64,000 bases of DNA from Gnetum montanum (lineage: Eukaryota; Streptophyta; Gnetopsida; Gnetales; Gnetaceae), in the NCBI GenBank assembly GCA_015680685.1, contig MNCI01017890.1, forward strand, positions 1,284,537 to 1,348,536, written 5' to 3'. The notes beneath the pieces were generated by a model. It worked only from the letters and a program-made list of their open reading frames with translations, made no database searches and was not told the origin of the DNA. This document shows positions 33,961 through 47,330 of the stretch, piece after piece (position 1 is the stretch's first letter; each line of letters begins with the position of its first letter). Position numbers and translations under genes: made by a program.

Positions 33961-36900
33961 GATATTGGATCAATGTCATCTATGCATTACTTAGGTAAAA
34001 CATTTTATTTAAAACTCCAAAATGCTACTAAAAGTACCTAAACTAATTTTTTCATCTTGGGGATGATTAGGGGCCATCACTAGATTCCTATAGAAGTTAA
34101 AATTACTTTTGGTGATGGTGGTTTTTATGTTTTTCTTCCTAGTGATACTAATGATGCAGGAGGCTTGTGAATAGTGTACTTGAACTTCTTTAGTTTGCTA
34201 AAATATCAAAAAAGTGGATAAAACAATGATGTTGACACTAGGCTACTCATCTAATCATGTTGGCTAAAACTCTTGTCATGGATAAAGGAACCAAGATCTA
34301 AATGTTAGTAAAGTCATGATGCTAGCACTTGGTTGCTCGAGTGGTCATGACATGTAAACACCATCTCTTTTATGATGTTATCTAAAGTATTGTCAAACTA
34401 GAAATTTTCTCACTTGTGATTATTTTATAAATATATTTACAATAATAATGAATTTTCATTAATGTTCTCTTCATACTATATTTAACTATCTATTTGACAT
34501 TATGTATATTAGTTTAATCATTGATGTCTCATTGACCTAGGTAGCAATTATATTACATCATCATATTATAAAGACTATTCAAAATGTAAAATCACAAATA
34601 AACTCATCTAAATCCTAGTATATCATAATCCTAAAGATATAGGTAGACATGAAGAAATCCATATAATTATTAGGAGCATGGATTTTGATGCTTATGAAGA
34701 TCAAAAAGTAATCATTGTAGCATCAATGAAGGATAATGATACTATATATGTTCAACCTAATAAGCTTGAATATTCTACAAATGAAATACATCATGAAGAA
34801 TGCTTCCATCCAAGTACTCTTAATATGGAGAATATTAAGTCTAATGTAATAATGATAAGATACATAACAACAAAGAGTGATGAACCTTTTAATAAGGTTA
34901 AGGTTGTGGCAAATGTTAAAATATGCCTTTAATAATGAAGAGTAATAAGAATATTCTCCATGATTCTACAAATAAGAAATCATATGACTCCTAAAATGAA
35001 TTCCTTCTAACTCATCACCTAAGAACTATATCTATCCATCTAACAATAACTAGGAAGTATCCATCTCACATAGATTAACTCAAAGGTGTAAGAAAGTTTC
35101 AATCCTAGAGCAAATGAATTGTATGAATTGCCAACAAAGGAATTAATATTGAAAAGACACTATGAAGGTTCTTCTACTAAAACTTTCCAATAAGTTCTCA
35201 AGTTAAAATTAATCTCTACCATCAAGCATGTGATAAATATTGGATTAGAACAATGAACATGAAATATATTAAGGATCTTCTTACATCGATGACTAAAAAT
35301 ATTTTCATAATTATACACAATTATATATTAATGTCTTACAATGTTTCTAGTATTAAAGATAGTGTGAGATATGTCCTCATGTGGACCATCAAAGTTTCTC
35401 TCAAATCTATGTTTCATATCATGTTTTAATGGGGAGTCATGTAATGCTTTTGCTTTCAAACGTTAGAAGTCATTATGAATAAGTTTTAATTTTCAAAGTT
35501 TAAAATTTATGTTTTATTTCATGTAAGTACATGTGCACACTTCAATTTTGAATGGATCAATGATTCCACATGCAATCATCATCAAAGTGAGGCATTCATA
35601 AAAAACTATAAGAAGCCCTCTCCTTCGTTATAAAATTGATGAGAGAACTTTGTTTTATTTCCAAGGTGAATAGAAGATAAGAAGTGTTCTTTTGGTTTCT
35701 TAATGTTATTTTGTGAATTTTATCTTTTATTTCACACATTATAATAGCATGAATTTCTGACAATGATTTAAGATTCTTACAATTCTCTCATTTAATTCTA
35801 ACAATGTTTTCACAAATTTCTCATAATTAATTCTCATTTTCTCCCAACTTAGTTTCATGATTCTCAATTATCATTTCACATTATCACAAGGAATTAGCTC
35901 ACATATGTTAGTTTCATGAATTTCTTGATAAATGTTTGATGTTTAAAAGATGAATTGAAGATGCTTGATGGTTTCGAGTTGTGATTATGGTAATGATTCA
36001 TCAATTCCTTTGCTAGGTATCTTTGCATTTTAGAAGATCTACATTTTGTACACTGGAATTAGTGTTTTGTGTTGATTTGTGAATGTTTTGGAGAACTCAT
36101 TTGGGGTTTTTCATGATTTTCACTCTTTCTCATAATTTTAGAGGTATTCTAGATGTTCTAGGCCTAATTGGCTTTCAATTCTGATAGGTCTAGCATTATC
36201 ACATAGTTCTAGATCTTTGAATTCCATATCTAAGTCCTTTGTAGGTTGAGTTGTTATTGATTTAGCTCAAGAATATAATTCTCACATGTCCTATGAAATT
36301 TTAGTTATGAATTCATGTGGAATCTCATATTATATCTCATGCATGTTTATTTTTAAAGGTTTGTTATGGTATCTAATATTTCTTGGTATTGTGGCTAAAG
36401 TTTGAAGAAGAATTGATGTTATTTGTCCTTCAATCAGGCTTGTAATGGGTACTTAATTTATGCAAGACAAAACATATCTCTATGAATAGATTCAATATTA
36501 TCAATTGATATCATTATTGAAAATATTGCTACACATAAATTCTAGTGATAAGAATTGATATATTCAGATTTGAAGAATTTTAAGGGTCCAACAGATCATC
36601 TGTTATCACTTCAGCAATTCCAATTAATATAGAAGACTTTGATCTTATCCAATATTGATTTAGCAATATTCAATGATATGTTTGTAAGAAAAAACTAAGA
36701 GCTCCTCACAACCATATTGGTCTAGTGATAAAAATAAAAAATAAGAAACATCTCAAGCCCAATCACTTTAGGTGATGTCTAATGATATTGTAAAATATGT
36801 GAGTTATTCCTTTCTATGAGGATTAGAATCTTGGGCACTTTATTTGTGATTTTCTACATTCTTCCACTACTAATCTTTGACATATAGTGATAAGAAATTC

Positions 36901-39178
36901 ACACCAAAAGATGCATCTAAGCTGAATAGGTAAGATATTCATTTTTGGACACTATGAATAGCATTTAATTTAGGTTGCCAAAATACTACTAGATGGAGAT
37001 GATGTTGAGCAACCAATGGAGAAAGATGAAGAAAGATAAGAAGATCTTTGTGGATGTAATCCTAAGTGGAAAATGTGTTAAGTATTTCAAGGGAAAGAAT
37101 GAACTAAGAAAATTTTTTATCAATTGAATGATAATATTAGAGCAAAAATGTAAACAAATGAAGTATGTGCATTCACATAAGTTGGTCCCAGTTCAATAGG
37201 TAGAAATTTGTCAATTCCCTATTTAACAAACTTAAATGTGGACAATATTTGCAATAGATATAAGATTGTGCTATTTTATAGTCTTCATAGAATCATATCA
37301 AATATATACAATTGATAAACTAACTGATTAAACAACTTTTTAAATTTTATAGATATTTAATTAATGATCTTATGTTTATTAGGTTGCTTAGAATTTTTGA
37401 ATTTGCTAAGGAAAAACTAGGACTTAAGCCACATGTTTATTGAATGTTGCATCAACATCTGAAGTGGTTAAACAATGCAAACTTAAAAGATATACCAATT
37501 GATACAAATGACAATTTCTTCTATTACACACAAAATCCATAATTCATCCATCTTACTCTACAATAATCCAAGAAGGAATTCTTTCCTATGAATAAACTAG
37601 TTAATTCATATATTTTTTAGTATGAAAATATTACAATGAAAGGCTTATTTATTTTTAAAAATTTTATTTAATTTTTTTTAGAGAATAATTAATGTGTTCT
37701 CCAAAATTATTATTAATATGAACATAGATGACTATCATTTTAAAAATTCTTTATTAATGACTTTAATAATGCTATATATAATAATATTTATTTTAAATAT
37801 AATAAGAGTTACCATTATAAGAAGAAGAACATATATGTTTTTTATTTATTATTTCTTCACAACAATAGAAATAATGGATGTATCATAAGCATTTAATGAT
37901 GATGATTATGACATGAGAGAAAAATATTTAGTTGAATATGAATCCATCAAGGATATCCTTTCTGATGTTGTGGTTCTAGAAGACAAAATATAATTCATGC
38001 AAATCAATGAACTTTTGGACCAAGACGGTCAACTCCATTCTCATTAAAGATAAGATGATTACCAAGGGTGTTTCATTCCTTATATTATTATTCTATTATA
38101 GTAGTCTTCTAAGAGTTTTATGTAAATTCAATGATGTTAATGTCACATCTATGCATGATAATAATCAATGTTTTTTTCTATGAAAGGTAACAACTATGAA
38201 AATATATATAACACAACACCCATTTGATCGAAAATGAGTAAAGGAAGAATATTAGTAAATTTTGAAAATCAAGGATGTTGATAAGGCTATCATAATAAAT
38301 TTAAAAGATAAGTTAATTGATAATATATGTAAAATTTAAAAATTTAAAATATTGATATAATTTGATAATTTTGTATAATTACATTTTGTTGATGTTAGAT
38401 ATGTGTCTTCTACAACAAAGAACCTTATGTTATCACTGGTGAAGAGAAAAAGGAGCAACAACATGAAGGAGGTCACTAGAAGGAGGAAGGCATTAATTAG
38501 ATAAGATTTATAAACCTTCTCATTAGTGATGATACTAGATTATGGTAGCATCAATAAAACTATTCAATTTATTTTTTATCATATGATTTTAAGATGTAAA
38601 AGGAAATGATATTGATCTAGAGATGCCTAATAGAAAGATTAAGAACCCTAAGAGTAAAATTGATGATAATGAAAAAAAGAGATAGATGAGGAAATTATAA
38701 AACTACTACATTATTATGTTGATTACAATGTCCAATGATATTTTTTAATAAAATAAGATAATTACTTAAAAGGCTATTTATTTATTTATTAGGAAAATGT
38801 ACGAAACCTCCACATATTTTAAAATCTTGGTATAAAGCATAGTAAGGAAAGGATTCTCAAGCAATCCTATGGTATAGATAAAACCATTTTTCTTATATTT
38901 TTATCATAAATTCACATTTAATTATTAGGCTTACAAGATCTTATGATTTATCTCTTACAAAAGAAGTTCAAGGTAGGAGAAAGTGACAAAAAAGAAAATA
39001 GTATCAAGTGCATCAGAAGAATAAAAAATAAATTTAAAAGATATGTGGAATAGATTTCATGTGTTTTACATTTTTTTAATGAAAGATCCTATTGTATATA
39101 CAATCTTGTGTAGGTTCATACTAACAAGAGTGTGAGTTTTATAAAATATCTTAATAAAGAAAATATGATTTTATACTA
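33961..39178. other. AT-rich DNA without recognisable gene
   Basis: About 5 kb with short open frames only. The longest (34678-34932, 84 codons, starting MDFDAYEDQKVIIVASMKD) contains no domain I recognise. A patch near 35420-35720 (AATGGGGAGTCATG, then TAGAAGTCATTATGAA) has the look of a polypurine tract followed by a Ty1/copia LTR start, but no second copy or primer site confirms it. Confidence 0.4.
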
Positions 39179-39183
39179 TCCAT
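39179..39183. repeat. Target-site duplication of element D, left copy
   Basis: TCCAT, against GCCAT at 59371-59375: 4 of 5 positions match. Confidence 0.6.
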
Positions 39184-40848
39184 TGTAATGACCAAAAACA
39201 TCAACAACTGGAACACTAAGGTCAATAGGCACATAACCTAACCTCAAATCTATGTGAGAGCCTACAAGAGGCAGAGACGTGGTGCCCTGAATGGTCTTGT
39301 CAATTGAACAAGGGCTTACCAAATGTAGCTAGGGTGTAGCGTGATTAGCCACGATGCTGATGCAAAATGATCCTAAGTATTCGCGTAGTGTCAATGGTGT
39401 CACCGATGTTAATGGGGTTAGGCATAGTCATGAGTCTCCGTGAAAAACGAAGTTGTCAAAGTGCAAGGTCTACCGCCCAAGCATGGATATGCATTAAAAT
39501 AGTAGAAAATGCAAATAAAATGCTAGAAATATGAGTAAAATGCTAAAAAATGCAAAGAAAGGGAGAGAGGGAGAAAGAGAGAAACACCACCCCAAACAAG
39601 GTTGAGCATAGTTAACCCCAAAAGGGGTGAGAAGGTATGCGATGTACAATAGGCATAGTGGATAGCATAGTTGAAGTTTCAAGAGTGTCTATCTATGAAG
39701 ATTAATGCTCCACCATGGTGTTAGTTGCTACAGGGTCAGCTGCCAATGTGTGCAGTAGGTTGTGGTTGTTTATAGTGGTATGGGACTTTCCCTCTCTCCA
39801 GATTGCTAGGATGCCAATGCCAATCAAATCAAATTTTTGCCAACTTGCCCAACCTTGAATCTTGCCCAATGCTCAAATTTGTCAACCTGCCCACTCAAAT
39901 TTTGCCAGCCTCTCAAATTTGCCAACCCCAAAAATGTTGAGGGTGGGGATATTTATAGGGCTAGGTTTAAAGTAAAATGTGAAGGAACTGCCACATGGTA
40001 GAGGGAATGGTTGGGACTACACCATCACCCAACTACACTCTCCATTAAGGTTAGCAGTTCTATGCTCTATTGTATTCTACTGAACTCTACAAGGCTAAGA
40101 GACTATGACTATGCTACCAAGTGCATGTTCATGTGCTAAGAGGGCCACAATGTACCTGAAAAATGCAACTTTGGAGACTACGCTTTGGGACTATTCTCTC
40201 CACTGTCTTATGTGGGGTTGAGCATAGTTACATATTTGGAGATAAAAGGGATATGAAGAAGATAAATTTTGCAAACTACACTTCTTAGAGATGAGTTGAA
40301 GCTAAGCTAAATGCCAATGCTACGGTGTGGAGGCCACTAGAGGCTATTCTGACTAACTATGCTTAACTATGCTCTAGACTAGTGGAGAGCGTAGTCCCAT
40401 GCTTAGAAAACATTTTGTAAAATATGACTATGTGCTAACTATGCTCTCTATTAGAGGTTGAATATGCTCCTAAATAAGGCTGAGTGTAGTCCTAGAACTT
40501 GTCAAAACATATGGAAATTGGCTTTTGATTGACTACACTTGACTATGCTCCAAGCTAGTGGAGAGTATAGTCTCAACATTTAGAAAAGTCTGCAAAACCT
40601 AGGACTTCATGCTAACTACACTCTCCAGTGGAGGCTAACTATGCTCTATGGTAGTGGAGAGCATAGCCTTAGGACATAGAGAAATATGTAGTGGTGGCTT
40701 AACACTTAGAAAAAATTTTGAAGTTAGCCTTTGTGTTGACTACGCTCTGCATGAGGCTAACTATTCTCTAGGGAAATGGAGAGAATAGTCTCAACACTTA
40801 GAAAATTTTGCACCTAGGATGCCAAAGTCCAAATTTGGTGGTGTTTCA
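39184..40848 (-). repeat. 3' LTR of element D
   Basis: It starts TGTAATGACC and ends GGTGGTGTTTCA. The outer 600 bp and last 160 bp match the right LTR. An additional middle part (about 39800-40690) is absent from the right LTR. That middle part is built of tandem CTAACTATGCTCT...TAGTGGAGAGCATAGTC units. Confidence 0.82.
40080..40830. repeat. Tandem repeat within LTR of element D
   Basis: Units of roughly 110-140 bp contain AACTATGCTCT, then AGTGGAGAG(C/T)(A/G)TAGTC, then ACTTAGAAAA. Five or more imperfect copies can be followed (near 40360, 40435, 40550, 40620 and 40740). The leader of element D (58250-58330) contains the same AACTATGCTCTA phrase. Confidence 0.7.
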
Positions 40849-40916
40849 TTGGTCCCTCTTTGTTGACATCTAGAGGAATAGCTCAAGAGATGTTGACAAT
40901 GAATGATAAAACACCA
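40839..40916 (-). promoter_or_regulatory. Polypurine tract and hairpin at 3' LTR edge of element D
   Basis: Next to the LTR end (40848) the minus strand reads AACAAAGAGGGACCAA, the polypurine tract. Outer arms TGGTGTTT (40839-40846) and AAACACCA (40909-40916) are exact inverted repeats. Inner arms TTGTTGACATCT (40860-40871) and AGATGTTGACAA (40888-40899) pair at 10 of 12 positions with two G-T pairs (as read on the plus strand). Element E has an equivalent structure. Confidence 0.6.
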
Positions 40917-42029
40917 TAGTAGACTTGGCACCAACATCGCTCTTCAATACTTGATGGATGTTGTTGCACTATGCTCAAGAGTGTCATGAGTAGTGGTATG
41001 ATGGGAATAAAAAATAGTGTAGGTAATATGCTAGAAAGAAGAGGGAAGATGAGGTGTAAACAAGATGTCATGATGTAGGACATGGAGTCAGCATGGCTAA
41101 TAGTAACCATGGCACTAAAGTGGCTTGCCCCTAAAAATGTTGATCTCTTGTTGAAGTGCTCATGAGAGAGTTGGTGTGGATTTAGGGTTGGCCAATTGTG
41201 AAATTGTAGCACTGTTGGGTTATTTGGGGACATGCCCGTACCATTTTTTTACCTTTTTGCTTTTTTGCTACAGGGTGAGCCTACTTTAGGTTCTACACAT
41301 TGCTAAATGCTAACTACGAGGTGCTTTCCATCAAGTGGTCTACATGCCACAAGATGGGCTTTCCTTTGATGCTTGCAAAACTGCACTGCATCTATAGGAC
41401 AAGTGTTTTCTCCCTGGGATGACTTGTGTTACATCCACCTAGGCTTTGACTAGCCAATAGAATCTCCCCATAGGATGACTTATGTTACATTTGCCTTAGT
41501 TCTATGATTTGACTTGAAGACGGTGCCATGTGGTCATAGTGCGTATGCATCAGAGGGGTTTGAAATCTTGACTATATGGGGAAATGTAAGAGTATCAAGA
41601 AATAAGAATGGATGTAGGTAGGCTATAACAATGTAGTAGGGATGTGCAATCTTGAGTAGCTTAGCTAGTCCAATCATGCACATCAGAACAATGTGATGAC
41701 TTATTGCTATGATGAGATAAGTCTTTGCATGATCGCCCAGGGCTTCATCCTACAAACACAACTCAGAGAAGATAAGGAAAACACACAACACACAATGCAA
41801 ATAAAATGCCAGGGGTGAAGATACTACAAGTACTATAAAGACCAAACTAGTTGCAAGTACTCAGAAAGCCAGTAAAATGTCAAGGAACAATGATGCTACA
41901 AGTGCTCCAAAGGCTACACTAGTTGCAAGTGCTTCATTCTAGGACAACAGTATCCCTACCCACATGGTGTAGAAAAGAGTGGGGGGAGGAGGGGAGTTAG
42001 AGTTATACTTGCTTGCTTTCTTGTAGAAT
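40917..42029. other. 3' untranslated region of element D
   Basis: Between the polypurine tract and the minisatellite; no open frame. It resembles the corresponding region of element E at 44770-45700 in its first few hundred bases. Confidence 0.5.
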
Positions 42030-42982
42030 TATGCATGGATAACCATGAACCTAGTGTAAGGTCTTAGTAGACTATAGCCCTACTATTTTAAGGTCCTAGA
42101 AGACCATGGTGTACTAGTTTATAGTCCCAATGGACTATAGTGTTCCAGTTTAGCATCATAGAAAATGAATGCTATGCTAGTTTAGCATCATAGTGAACAT
42201 GTGTTGTGCTAGTTTAGCATCATAGAAGATGTGCTATTGTGACAATTTAACATCATAGTGGACAAGCTACTATGCCAGTTTAACATCGTAGCGAACGGAT
42301 GGTATGGATGACAATTTAACGTCATAGCAAATGAATGTTGTGCTAGTTTAATGTGAGAGCAAATCAATGCTATGCAAGTTTAACGTTATAGTAGAGGAAT
42401 GCTTGCCTTGTTGGATTAATGTGTGGTGCTACATTCTAGGCATAGTATGGCTTCATGTATGAATGGTTCACTAGATTGGCAAACTCATTTCCATCTTGGT
42501 TAGCAAGTTTGAATGCTCCATTGTTGTAGGCCTTGGTGATCAAAGGCAAGAAGATCTGCTCATGCATAGCCATTTCATGTTCTTAGAAAATAGACAAAAA
42601 AAATGTCAAGAAACACCTATTTTAACAAAGTGAATATGTGCAAATGAAGAAAAAGCAATGCAATGAAATTTGCCAAAGTATGCATGCAGGCTATTAAGGA
42701 AGGTAAACATGTCTATGCTAGCTTTAGGCCTTGGTAGGCCATGTGCATGCTAGTTTTAGGTCATAGCAGACTATGGATTACTAGTTTAGGACCATCTCGA
42801 GCTGCAACATTACTAGTTTAAGGTCATAGTGGGCTACATGTTACCAGTTTAAGGCCATGGAGGGTTGCAACTTTGACAATTTAAGGCCATGGTAGGCCAC
42901 ATGTTGCTAGTTTAAAGCCATGGCAGGCCACAATGTTGCCAGTTTAAGGCTATGGCAGGCTGCAATGTTGCTAATTTAAGGC
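42030..42982. repeat. AGTTTAAGGCCATGG minisatellite of element D, left part
   Basis: Repeats of about 30-35 bp on the pattern (C)TAGTTTAAGGCCATGGCAGGCCACA(ATGTTG), with variants AGTTTAGCATCATAG and AGTTTAACGTCATAGC in 42120-42400. The array continues at 53581 beyond element E, so it is one array split by the insertion. Each unit includes a GGCC...GGCC inverted pair. It carries stops in all frames and is not coding. Confidence 0.8.
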
Positions 42983-42987
42983 CATAG
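42983..42987. repeat. Target-site duplication of element E, left copy
   Basis: CATAG, identical to 53576-53580. Confidence 0.85.
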
Positions 42988-44696
42988 TGTACTATCTAAA
43001 ATTTTCGGTGCCTAGCTGGAATGAAAATGACACCGAATGATCCTTAGACAAGTGTAGGAGACCCTACCTTCACTTGAGGGTGAGCTGGAACTGACAAAGG
43101 TAGAGTACCTTGGGTGGTCCGCACATGGATCAAACAAGGATTTCCCCAAATGTATGCCAATGTGCAATACACTGGGTTATACGTAAACGGTGTGATAAAT
43201 GTAAACCGGAACACAAGCATGTAGGAATGTAAACAAGAGAGAAAGAAATATGAATGAGAACTGTAACAAATATTGGCCAAAAATACAGCAATATTATTGC
43301 ATAATGAAAATTACAATGCACCGGTCTAGACGCAGTTGTGAATCTACCACAAGGCGGACGAAGAGCCCCAGTGGATGCAGAGGGGTGATGGTATGTTGGT
43401 TTGGGCTACAAGCACAACATGGAGGCTGTATGCTCAGTGTGCAGGGTCAAAGTCCAGCTTACAGGACAGGTGTTATCCATGCTCTAAGTGTGGATTGCCC
43501 AATTTGTTTGCCTAGATTTTCTGAATTTTCCAACCCTGATCTGGTCAAAAATTTAGGTTTTTGTATGGGTTTGGGCATCAAATTTAGATCTGAGATAGGA
43601 TGATTGGCTATGGGATGCTATAATTTTGGATCGTGTGACACGTGGAGCATCGACTGGGTGCAAAAGAATGAAGCTTTACAAGTGTACAACGTGAACCATG
43701 CTAGCGTGTACATGCTGGGTGTATACACTCCACACGCTGGACAACGTATGGGTAAGCATGAAGAATTTTTGACCAAATTTTGAATTGTGAAGCTCTTTTT
43801 GAGCATGGATTTGGATGCTTGATGTCTTGAGGATGCTGCTTATCAATTTTGAACTCATTTGACCTTGATTTGATAGGGTTTTAGAAGGCTCCAAAAGTGT
43901 ACATGCTGGGCATGCATGCTGATGTGTGGGCATGAAAAATGTAGTTTTGGAGCCTAATCTTGTGCACTGGAGTTGGATCCTTCTTTTCTGAGTGTTGGTG
44001 GTTCTCTAGGGCATCTAGGGGCTCATTTTGGCTTCATTTTGATTGAGTTTTGGGCATGTTTCTAGTGTGCACCCTGTGCTATACGCTGGCGTGCAGAGTA
44101 TGTATGCTCAACATACACACATGTAAATACATTATTTTGAGGTTAAAACTTGATTTTCATGTTCCTGTGATGATTCCCAATAGTTTCTCTACCTCTAGGA
44201 TTTGGTTTTAGGTGAAAATATTGCTGTTTGGTGCCTATTTTGGGCCATTTTTCGTGGTGCACGCTGGGCGTGCACGTTGGCATGCACGAATGAAAACCCA
44301 TCATTTGAAGCCCAAAAAATGAATTTCAAGTGCCTAAGAGCTGCTAGGGACCTTGGGGAAGGTCTTGGGGGGTCCAGACACTCAATTCTGGCATGTTTTG
44401 GCTCATTTTTGGGGCTCAAAAGTTGCTATACGCTGGGTTGTACGCTAGCCAGCGTACACCAACGTGTGCCCAGAGTATACTTGGTCAAAACCAAGTATTT
44501 TGAACCTAAAACTTGAAATTTGTGATGCTGGATGCTAATGTAGTTAACTGTGGGTCCCAGGTAACTCTTTCTTGTTCAGTTATGCTCTATTTGATGCTTT
44601 TTTTAGGTTTGCAAGTTTCGGTCATGCTGGGAAGCATCATGACTTAGCTTGATTCTTGTCTGATAATGTTGGGTCCAAATTTTTTGTGGTGTTTCA
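42988..44696 (-). repeat. 3' LTR of element E
   Basis: It starts TGTACTATC and ends GTGGTGTTTCA. It aligns with 51852-53575 throughout. In 43630-44470 it contains clustered phrases ACGCTGGGCGTGCAC / GTACACGCTGG, GC-rich islands in otherwise AT-rich DNA. Confidence 0.88.
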
Positions 44697-44768
44697 TTGA
44701 CCCCTCTTTGTTGATACTTGGAGGAATTGACCCAAGAGGCATCGACAAAGAAGTACAAAACACCACAA
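44684..44768 (-). promoter_or_regulatory. Polypurine tract and hairpin at 3' LTR edge of element E
   Basis: The minus strand reads AACAAAGAGGGGTCAA before the LTR (polypurine tract). Outer arms TTGTGGTGTTT (44684-44694) and AAACACCACAA (44758-44768) are perfect 11 bp inverted repeats. Inner arms TCTTTGTTGATACTTGG (44705-44721) and CCAAGAGGCATCGACAAAGA (44732-44751) pair over most of their length. The loop spans the tract. Confidence 0.6.
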
Positions 44769-44769
44769 G

Positions 44770-45699
44770 TAACTTAGTGGCATTATCCTTTGACACTTGG
44801 CCAGATGTCCTCGCACCGTGTTCAAAAGTACTTGGGATTGGGAAATGAAGTTTTGAGATGATGTCTAGGGGATTGGGAATTAATCAAGGGATTGTGCTAG
44901 TGTGGGAGAGGAGTGTTCATCTTTGTGCAAACAAGTCATGTTGTTCCTTGTCAATGGCCAATATTTGGTAGACTTGGAACCAAGGCATCAGGTGTGCGTC
45001 CTTTGGAGGAACAATACTCTCGTATCAAGTTTAAGAGAACTTGTTCTCACAACCAAAGCCATGCGATGAGGTGAAACATGATGGTTTGAGACATGAGTAC
45101 TTCTTTCCAAGACAACTGCCTTCCCACTTGGGGCTTGTATGGGAAGTGCCAAGGGTCTTGTGGTTCATTTTCAACTTTTTTGCTCTTTTCCCCTTTTTTT
45201 CGATATGTAATTGTGTTGTAATATTGTACTTATGCTTAAGTGGCATGTTGTGTGTTGCAACTACTTAAAAGTATTGCAGTGTGCAATGGTACGCTCGATG
45301 TTTCACAGTGCACTGGGTGTTTCAGGGGTGTAGCTGAGTAGAATATGTTGAGGAAAAGGTGGGAAATGTAATGAGAAATGGGAATGTACTAATGACTGGC
45401 TTGATTGACCTTGTTACTTGCGTTAGGAGCAATGTGCCTTGCTGCTGTGATGAAATGCACTCTTGTACGAGCACCTTCGAGTATCATCCTACAAACACAA
45501 CTCCAAGAAGACAAGAAAAACCACGAATGAGTAAGCAGGCTTAGACTTGAGTAGCAATTGATGAAACAACAACACCCGACAAGATTGTAGGTGTTAAATC
45601 AAAGTGGCAAGAATGTGGTTTGGATCAGCTGACGATGAGTGATGCAGCGGCTTTGATGAAATGTGAATGCAGTCACAGATTGGGAGACTAGGGATGAAG
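44770..45699. other. 3' untranslated region of element E, part 1
   Basis: No coding signal on the element's strand. The short open frames at 45031-45268 on both strands have no domain. Related to the corresponding region of element D. Confidence 0.5.
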
Positions 45700-46400
45700 A
45701 TGCCGGTTTATAGTCATGGTAGACCATCGTGGGTTAGTTTTATGTCATAACCCATTAGACGTTGCGAGTTTAGCATCGTAGTGGATAGTAAATTTCTAGT
45801 TTATTGTCTTGGTAGACTATGGAGAGGCAAACCAGTTTATAGTCTTAGCGGACTCTAGTGAATGAACTCATGGCAGTTTGATGTTGTACCAGAAAAATGC
45901 TAGTTTATTGTCATCATGGACGAACTGTGGTGTCATTTTATTGTCATAATGCCAAGACATATCTATGGTATCAGTTTTTCCATCTTGACGCCAGGACGTG
46001 TTGTGGTATCAATTTTCCGTCATGATGCTAGGACATGCTGTGGTATCAGTTTTCCATCATGATGCCAGGACGTGCTATGGTATCAATTTTCTATCATGAT
46101 GCTAGGACTTGCTATGGTATCAGTTTTCCATCATGATGCCAAGACGTGTCTGTGGTATCAGTTTACCATCATGATGCCATGACGAGTCTGTGTGGTATTA
46201 GTTTTAGGTCATGATGCCAGGACCGTCGTTGTGGATGCATGTGTGTGCATCTATATGATCCTATAAAGAAAAGAAACTAGAGAAAACAATGTTAAATAGC
46301 AACTACAGAAAACATGAACTAAAATGCACAAGTAAATAGAAAACAATGCGAAGCGGTGGTAGTTTAAGGCCTTTTTGGGCCACATGTAAATGAGTAAGCT
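45700..46400. repeat. Minisatellite block downstream of protease module 1
   Basis: Units of about 30-60 bp: AGTTTA(T/G)(A/C)(A/G)TC(A/T)TGGTAGAC, and TGGTATCAGTTTTCCATCATGATGCCAGGACGTGC repeated six or more times at 45960-46230. The closing unit AGTTTAAGGCCTTTTTGGGCCA is near 46360. It is related to the array of element D. Confidence 0.75.
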
Positions 46401-46639
46401 AGTAAAATGCAAACGAAGGTGACGTATGCACAATGAACAAAGGTAAAGAGTGGGTGGGGATCAGATGTATTTTTGGTCGTAGGGGAGTCTTGATTGTGTG
46501 GTTGTTTCCTAGTCGGACATGGTCTAGGAGGTGTGCTAGTCTTTGGTTGCTCTGGGAGGCTTTCAATTTTTACCACTCATTTGGGTGTTTTAGCTGTTGC
46601 ATTTGTTGCCATGGAGGTTCCATCAAGAGACTCTTCTTT

Positions 46640-47330
46640 CAATACTTGTGACATGTCTATGTTGTGGATGGCTTGAAAGGGAGTGTTTTCGCCATGTATA
46701 ATGACTTGTCCACCTTCGTATGGAAGGCGGATTTCTTAATGTATCGGTGAGGAAACGACTCGTTGTTGCGCTAGCCAAGGTCTACCAAGAATCATGTTGA
46801 AACTGGGCATCTCTTATATGATGGTGAACTCTGCATTGATAGGGAATTGTTCACCTGCCACAAAGGCTAGGTTAATCATGCCCTTGACTGTGACACGTGA
46901 TCCATTGAAGGATTTTAGACACATGGTTTCTGTTGGCATGGTCTCGTCGGCCATGCCTAGTTTGTCGATGATAGAGTATAGAACTATGTTTGTTGCTGCA
47001 CCGTCATCAATGTGCACTTTGTGAATGGTACATTGCCCAACATGTATGCTAATAGACAATGGATCTATTGTGACCTCCCCCCATTCGGGGTTGACTTTAA
47101 CTACATTGTCACAGAAGGCTAAGGTGTTTGAACCCAATCCTTGTGGTGTGAGTTGTGAAATCGTTGTACGGATGGATTCTATGTTAGCAGGGATGTCTTC
47201 TGTAACAAGAATGGATGCTAATGTTTACGCTAAGGCTTCTCGATGAGCTGATGATGTCATGAACAGTTCGTACAAGCTCATGGTTGTGTTCTTTTGTTTG
47301 AGTGTTTGTTTCACCTAGGCCAGTGTAGTT
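46640..47330 (-). pseudogene. Protease module 1 of element E (active-site motif kept)
   Basis: Minus-strand frame 47137-46814 reads KVHIDDGAATNIVLYSIIDK, a retropepsin active site with the DDG motif intact (codons 47008-47000). It continues through LKSFNGSRVTVKGMINLAF to FNMILGRPWLAQQRVVSS and LPYEGGQVIIHGENTPF (to about 46660), the conserved C-terminal part seen in plant Tat-type proteases. Upstream is the lead-in ELVRT..HDIISS..SL, shared with element D and module 2. A stop falls within the last conserved phrase. Such proteases release gag proteins. Here the reading frame ends without reverse transcriptase. Confidence 0.75.

Noticed and set aside
34678-34932. 84-codon plus-strand frame as a possible gene
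   Set aside because: No recognisable domain, isolated in AT-rich DNA, and no neighbouring exon or promoter evidence.
35420-36600. Possible Ty1/copia LTR starting after AATGGGGAGTCATG
   Set aside because: A purine-rich run followed by a TTAGAAGT start is suggestive, but there is no CA end with primer site and no second copy in the window.
42030-42982. CRISPR-like regular repeats
   Set aside because: Units are contiguous and imperfect without unique spacers, and the context is a plant retroelement.
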